A stretch of 10,805 nucleotides of DNA from assembly GCA_018895315.1 (NCBI GenBank), contig JAHIOK010000266.1, positions 1 through 10,805 on the forward strand. Direction: 5' to 3'. Below the pieces are notes generated by a model. That model saw only the letters and a list, made by a program, of their open reading frames with translations, searched no databases and was not told the DNA's origin. Numbering within the stretch: the first letter of the stretch is position 1; the number at the start of each line of letters is the position of its first letter. This DNA is from Actinomycetota bacterium. GTDB taxonomy: Bacteria > Actinomycetota > Actinomycetes > Actinomycetales > Microbacteriaceae. The position numbers and the translations under genes were made by a program. This document shows positions 7,437 through 10,805 of the stretch, one piece after another.

Positions 7437-8110
7437 CGGACCGCTCCCTCCCACCCGACGACACGATCCGCTCGCCCCGCGCGGGCGCACCGGCTGGCGG
7501 CGGCGAGTTCGACGACGATGCCGGTGTCATCAGTGGGCGTGCGCGCCGATCGCCGGAGTCGCAGAACGACGAGGATGCGACGATCGTTCAGCCCCGTCGG
7601 CGCTCGGATGCCCTGACTGCTGACGGCGAGACGATCGTTCGACCCCGACGTGCGTCGGCGTCGTTGCCCGACGGCGACCACGACGAGACGTTCGCGCGCG
7701 CGCGCCACCTGCCCGCGACCGACGACGCGACCACTCTCGCCTCGCGTCGTGCAACAAGTCCGGCATCCGACGAGGCATCCGCTCGAGACGCGGAGCCTGA
7801 GTCCCTCCCAGACACGCGGGTCCGTGCCGGGGCGCCGTCCGCGGGAGATCTCCGGCACCGCACCGCATATTCTCCGGGTACCGGAGCCCTCCGCGCGGTG
7901 GTGAACACCGGGGTGCCCGGCCCGGCGATGGCGCGACGCTCCGATCGTCCTGCGGGGGGTGTGCCGACGCCGCCGGTGAGCGGAGTGGCGGTGGAGCGGG
8001 CCGTCCGCAGTCGTGCCCGCAGCCGCGCACTTGCGGTGGTCGTCGCCGCCTCCGCTGTCTTCCTCGTCGCACTCGGCCTTTTGATCACGCTCGTGCAGAC
8101 CTGGCACTGA
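7433..8110 (+). CDS. Unrecognised tail-anchored protein with repeated D-x-T-I-V phosphosite-like motifs
   Basis: A 225-residue protein of no family I recognise. Residues 1-198 are low-complexity, rich in Asp, Arg, Ala, Pro and Thr, and probably disordered. Residues 200-221 form one hydrophobic helix, four residues before the end, so it is tail-anchored with the long part in the cytoplasm (flanking RSRARSR, 192-198, fits the positive-inside rule). The disordered part repeats D-x-T-[I/F/T]-x-x-x-R: DDTIRSPR (9-16), DATIVQPR (48-55), GETIVRPR (65-72), DETFARAR (84-91), DATTLASR (98-105) and a weaker PDTRVR (126-131). Acidic residues before Thr and hydrophobic ones after it resemble actinobacterial Ser/Thr kinase sites. 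It lies between FHA proteins and overlaps the upstream one (ATGA). ATG 7433 has no clear ribosome binding site, so translation is probably coupled. A phospho-scaffold role is inference. Confidence 0.85.
   Translation: MTDRSLPPDDTIRSPRAGAPAGGGEFDDDAGVISGRARRSPESQNDEDATIVQPRRRSDALTADGETIVRPRRASASLPDGDHDETFARARHLPATDDATTLASRRATSPASDEASARDAEPESLPDTRVRAGAPSAGDLRHRTAYSPGTGALRAVVNTGVPGPAMARRSDRPAGGVPTPPVSGVAVERAVRSRARSRALAVVVAASAVFLVALGLLITLVQTWH
7457..7825 (+). repeat. Degenerate protein repeat region, D-x-T-[IV]-x-x-x-R motifs
   Basis: Five clear and one weak copies are spaced 12-39 residues apart, centred on Thr11, 50, 67, 86, 100 and 128 of the tail-anchored protein. Two copies share the bases ACGATCGTTC (7580-7589 and 7631-7640); the others differ at DNA level. 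This points to an old or selected repeat rather than a recent tandem duplication. Confidence 0.65.
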
Positions 8111-8132
8111 CTCGAAACCGGAGCACGTCTCG

Positions 8133-9392
8133 ATGACCACTTCCCCCGCCGCTGCGGGCGCCAGTACGACCCGCGACCCGCAGAACGGCGCAGGAGACGA
8201 CGCAGCCCTCCTCGGCCTCGTCGCGGCGCGGCCGGGATTGCGTGCGCTCGCGTTCACGCTCGATGCCGTGATCGCGCTCGCGCTGCTGAGCCCGGTAGTG
8301 GTCGGCGCCGTCATGCTCGGAGCATCCGTTGGAGCGGGGGTTGCCCCCGTGCTGATCGCTGCGGGCTTGGGTGCTGTCACACTGTTCGGGCTGTTGCAGC
8401 TCCTGATGCACGGACGGCGTGGTGTCACGGTGGGCAAGGCCGCACTGCGCCTGCGGTCGATCTCGGTGAACACCTATGGCAAGCCGGGCTTCTGGCGGAT
8501 CGTGCTGCGTTTCGTGGTTCTGTCGGCGAGCGGCATCGTGCCGCTGGTCGGGCCGACTCTGATGTTCGCCTCCGGGCTGTGGGATCCGCAGCACAGAGGT
8601 CGCAGCATCCTGGACCGCGTCGCGGCGTGCTGGCTGATCGATGCGCGCGCCGGGCTCGACCCGTTCGACGTGAAAGCACTGCGACACGCACGCCGCGCGC
8701 TCGAGGCCACACCGATCGACATCGCCGAGGGCCTCGCGTCGATGGCGACGGGAGCCGCGCCCGACGATGCCCTGCGCATTCCCGAGACGCGGTCGCGTGC
8801 GGGCGTGGTCGGCCGCGACACCGGCGCCCGGTGGCAGTCCGCGAGCGGTGAGGATCTCGGCGGACTTGTCGCCGCCGTTCCCGGGATCGCTCCGCTCGCC
8901 CGGCCCGCTCCGGAAGCCGCGACCCCCGCGGTCGCCGCTCCGGCGCCCGCTGCCTCGTTCGCCCCGGCGGCCACGGCCCCACCTGCCTCGCCCGCCGCGC
9001 CGGCAGCCCTCGAGGCGGACGCCCGGATCGATGCGCCCGCTGCGGCCAGACCCCGACCCGTCCTTCGCTTCGACGACGGCACCGTCATCCGGGTTCCCCT
9101 CACCGGCCTCCTCGGGCGCAATCCCGAGCCGCTCGAGGGCGAACAGGTCGATGCCGCGGTGAGCGTGGAGGATCCGGCCATGCAGCTGTCGAAGACGCAC
9201 GCGGCGTTCGGGCAGGACGCCGCGGGCATCTGGATCGTCGACCGCGGATCGAGCAATGGCACCCGGCTCGTCGCGCCCGACGGTCACGTCAGCGACGCGC
9301 CTGCCGGTGAGCGCATCACCGTCCCATTCGGATGGTCGGTGCGCATCGGCGGTAGGTCGTTCGTGGTGCTTCCGAGAGGTTCTGAACAATGA
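8133..9392 (+). CDS. RDD membrane domain fused to an FHA domain
   Basis: A 419-residue protein. Residues 30-170 form an RDD-type membrane domain: R37 and D44 in the first helix (LRALAFTLDAVIAL), further helices near 69-91 and 123-148, the GVTVGKAALRLRSI element (97-110) and the closing RGRSILDRVAACWLID (155-170). RDD domains are small membrane modules, some linked to ion transport; the role here is unknown. Residues 245-308 are an Ala/Pro-rich linker. Residues 310-413 are an FHA domain with intact G328-R329, SKTH 353-356 and SSNG 373-376, so phosphothreonine binding is predicted. ATG 8133 follows a 22-base gap and has GGAG at 8120-8123. The stop overlaps the EccC-like start (ATGA, 9389-9392), so the two are coupled. 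RDD-FHA fusions next to FtsK/SpoIIIE ATPases are, from memory, usual in actinobacterial type VII-like loci. Confidence 0.9.
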   Translation: MTTSPAAAGASTTRDPQNGAGDDAALLGLVAARPGLRALAFTLDAVIALALLSPVVVGAVMLGASVGAGVAPVLIAAGLGAVTLFGLLQLLMHGRRGVTVGKAALRLRSISVNTYGKPGFWRIVLRFVVLSASGIVPLVGPTLMFASGLWDPQHRGRSILDRVAACWLIDARAGLDPFDVKALRHARRALEATPIDIAEGLASMATGAAPDDALRIPETRSRAGVVGRDTGARWQSASGEDLGGLVAAVPGIAPLARPAPEAATPAVAAPAPAASFAPAATAPPASPAAPAALEADARIDAPAAARPRPVLRFDDGTVIRVPLTGLLGRNPEPLEGEQVDAAVSVEDPAMQLSKTHAAFGQDAAGIWIVDRGSSNGTRLVAPDGHVSDAPAGERITVPFGWSVRIGGRSFVVLPRGSEQ

Positions 9393-10805
9393 AGCTGAAG
9401 CTGGGTCTGCACCGGGGTTCCGGCTCGGCGGTCGACGTCATCGTCACCGCGGATTCCACCACTACGGTGGAGGATGTCGCGCGCGCGCTCGCCGAGAGTG
9501 ATCCGTTTGCCGCCCCGGGCGCAGTCAACGCGAGCGATCGCCCGACCCTGGTCGCCGGTCCTCCGGCAGCCCCGCCGGTGCATCTCGATCCGCTGTCGCT
9601 CATCGGCGATGCCCCGCTCGGTTCGGGGTTCGAGGCCTCGGTGGTGCCGTCGGCCCCGGCGCACGTCGACGGCGCAACGGCCGCGACCATGCGCATCCAC
9701 AACGGCCCTGAAGTCGGTCGTGTCATCTCGCTCACGGCGGGGGCGAGCATCCTGGGTCGGCAGTCGCCCGCGCAGGTGGTGCTGCAGGACCCACTGGTGT
9801 CCAAGCGCCACGCCCGCATCGATGTCGATCAGGGCATCGAGCTCGTCGACCTGAACTCCGCAAACGGCCTCATCGTCGACGGCGGCCTCGTCCAGCGAGT
9901 ACGCGTGATCCCGGGCCAGGTCATCACGATCGGCGCGACCGACGTCTCGTTCACGCTCGTCCCACGAGCAACGCACGCCGACGCCCGCGTCCTCGAGCGC
10001 GGTGGCAGCCTGATGTTCAACCGTTCACCGCGGGTCGAAGACCGGTATCCGGGCCGCGAGCACCGGCATCCCGTCATCCCGAACGAAGCCGACCCGCGCA
10101 TCTTCCCGTGGCCGATGATCATGGCCCCCGTACTGCTCGGGCTCGCCATGTTCGCGTTCACCCAGCGGCCCACGTCGCTCCTGATCGTGTTCATGGCGCC
10201 GCTGATGATGCTCGGCAACTTCATCGGCCAGCGCACGCAGCAGGGTAAGAAGCTGCAGCTGGAGATCGCGACGTTCGAAACGCAGATCGAGGAGCTCGAA
10301 GACCGCCTCCAGCAGGAAGAGGTCATTGAGCGCGAGCGGCGCAGGGCCGAAGCCCCGGCGACGGCCACGGTATACGAAGACGCCATGTCGCTCGGTCCCA
10401 TGCTCTGGACCCGTCGGCCCGAGCACTGGAACTTCCTGGCGCTGCGCCTCGGAGTCGGCGCCGCCGCGAGCCGCAACACTGTGCAGGAGCCCAACGATCA
10501 GCGCGGCATTGCGGAGTACTCCGACAAGGTGATGAAGCTGCGCGGTCAGTTCGCGCAGATCGAGGGCGTGCCGCTGATCGAACTGCTCCCGTCGTCCGGA
10601 TCGATCGGCATCGCAGGCCCTCGCGAATTCGCCGCCGACGTCGTGCGCGGCCTCGGAGTGCAGCTTTTCGGTCTGCACGCACCGAACGAGGTCGTCGTCG
10701 CGGCGATCGTCGACCCGGGCTGGACGCCCGACCTCGAGTGGATGAAGTGGCTGCCGCACACCACGAGCCCGAAGTCGCCGTTCGCCGAGATGGCCCTCGC
10801 CGACA
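9389..10805 (+). CDS. EccC/EssC-like FtsK/SpoIIIE type VII secretion ATPase, N-terminal part (3' partial)
   Basis: The first 472 residues are present and the frame runs off the right edge. Order: a beta-rich N-terminal segment (2-40), possibly ubiquitin-like or a degenerate FHA; a linker; an FHA domain (about 100-192; G123-R124, SKRH 138-141, SANG 157-160); two transmembrane helices (about 241-258 and 262-280); a charged probable coiled coil (284-322); then the conserved EccC/EssC region with LWTRRPEHWNFLALRLGVG (339-357), GIAGPR (407-412) and WMKWLPHT (451-458). This match is specific to type VII secretion motor ATPases, which drive export of WXG100/Esx substrates. The ATPase domains with Walker motifs would lie beyond the window. 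ATG 9389 overlaps the previous stop and has GAGAGGT at 9374-9380, eight bases upstream. An N-terminal FHA is known in Firmicutes EssC but absent from mycobacterial EccC. 'EccC' is a family call, not a verified orthologue. Confidence 0.93.
   Translation, partial: MKLKLGLHRGSGSAVDVIVTADSTTTVEDVARALAESDPFAAPGAVNASDRPTLVAGPPAAPPVHLDPLSLIGDAPLGSGFEASVVPSAPAHVDGATAATMRIHNGPEVGRVISLTAGASILGRQSPAQVVLQDPLVSKRHARIDVDQGIELVDLNSANGLIVDGGLVQRVRVIPGQVITIGATDVSFTLVPRATHADARVLERGGSLMFNRSPRVEDRYPGREHRHPVIPNEADPRIFPWPMIMAPVLLGLAMFAFTQRPTSLLIVFMAPLMMLGNFIGQRTQQGKKLQLEIATFETQIEELEDRLQQEEVIERERRRAEAPATATVYEDAMSLGPMLWTRRPEHWNFLALRLGVGAAASRNTVQEPNDQRGIAEYSDKVMKLRGQFAQIEGVPLIELLPSSGSIGIAGPREFAADVVRGLGVQLFGLHAPNEVVVAAIVDPGWTPDLEWMKWLPHTTSPKSPFAEMALAD

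Noticed and set aside
7190..8473. 427-codon open frame on the - strand across three gene ends
   Set aside because: It spans the ends of three convincingly coding + genes and has low-complexity Arg/Ser/Thr composition. Antisense shadow.
8085..9389. 434-codon open frame on the - strand opposite the RDD-FHA gene
   Set aside because: Arg/Gly/His-rich composition with no domain, while the + strand carries a clear RDD and FHA protein. Antisense shadow.
9389..10805. DNA translocase FtsK or SpoIIIE involved in chromosome segregation
   Set aside because: The N-terminal FHA, two-helix membrane part and the LWTRRPEHWNFLALRLG and WMKWLPHT motifs are those of type VII secretion ATPases, not of FtsK, which has four N-terminal helices and no FHA.

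Overview
The window is a high-GC actinobacterial segment. The protein families and codon use suggest Microbacteriaceae, probably Microbacterium or a close relative; this is inferred from recalled family resemblance, not from a database search. All eight supported genes lie on the + strand and are packed head to tail. Four junctions overlap by 4 bases (ATGA or GTGA type), one gap is 2 bases, and the other two gaps are 43 and 22 bases. This looks like one long, translationally coupled operon. The first and last genes run off the window edges. There are no RNA genes, mobile elements, CRISPR arrays or gene-free stretches over 300 bases.

Layout: (1) 2-1120, the C-terminal part of a large surface protein with Ig/fibronectin-III-like modules. 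(2) 1164-2129, a MoxR-type AAA+ ATPase. (3) 2126-3487, a DUF58 membrane protein. (4) 3484-5967, a TgpA-like membrane protein whose extracellular transglutaminase-like domain lacks the catalytic Cys and His. (5) 5970-7436, a DUF5684-like membrane protein with a disordered linker and a C-terminal FHA domain. (6) 7433-8110, a small unrecognised protein with a disordered, Thr-motif-rich cytoplasmic region and a C-terminal membrane anchor. (7) 8133-9392, an RDD-FHA fusion. (8) 9389-10805 and beyond, the N-terminal third or so of an EccC/EssC-like FtsK/SpoIIIE ATPase with its own FHA domain.

Reading of the system: the first half is the widespread MoxR / DUF58 / transglutaminase triad, usually linked to assembly or quality control of envelope protein complexes. 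Here it sits behind a surface Ig-like protein. The second half is the membrane and phospho-signalling part of a type VII (ESX-like) secretion locus. Three consecutive FHA proteins keep all key phosphothreonine-binding residues, and the small anchored protein between them carries about six copies of a D-x-T-[IV]-x-x-x-R motif. The same motif occurs next to the FHA domain of gene 5. The most interesting hypothesis is that gene 6 is a multi-site phosphothreonine scaffold that gathers the FHA proteins, including the secretion ATPase, at the membrane. No kinase, phosphatase, WXG100 substrate, EccB/EccD or mycosin lies in the window, so these would have to be encoded nearby or elsewhere.

Other notable points are the pseudo-transglutaminase and a perfect 10-bp stem-loop at 5903-5927, followed by an AGGAGG made of two rare Arg codons just before gene 5.
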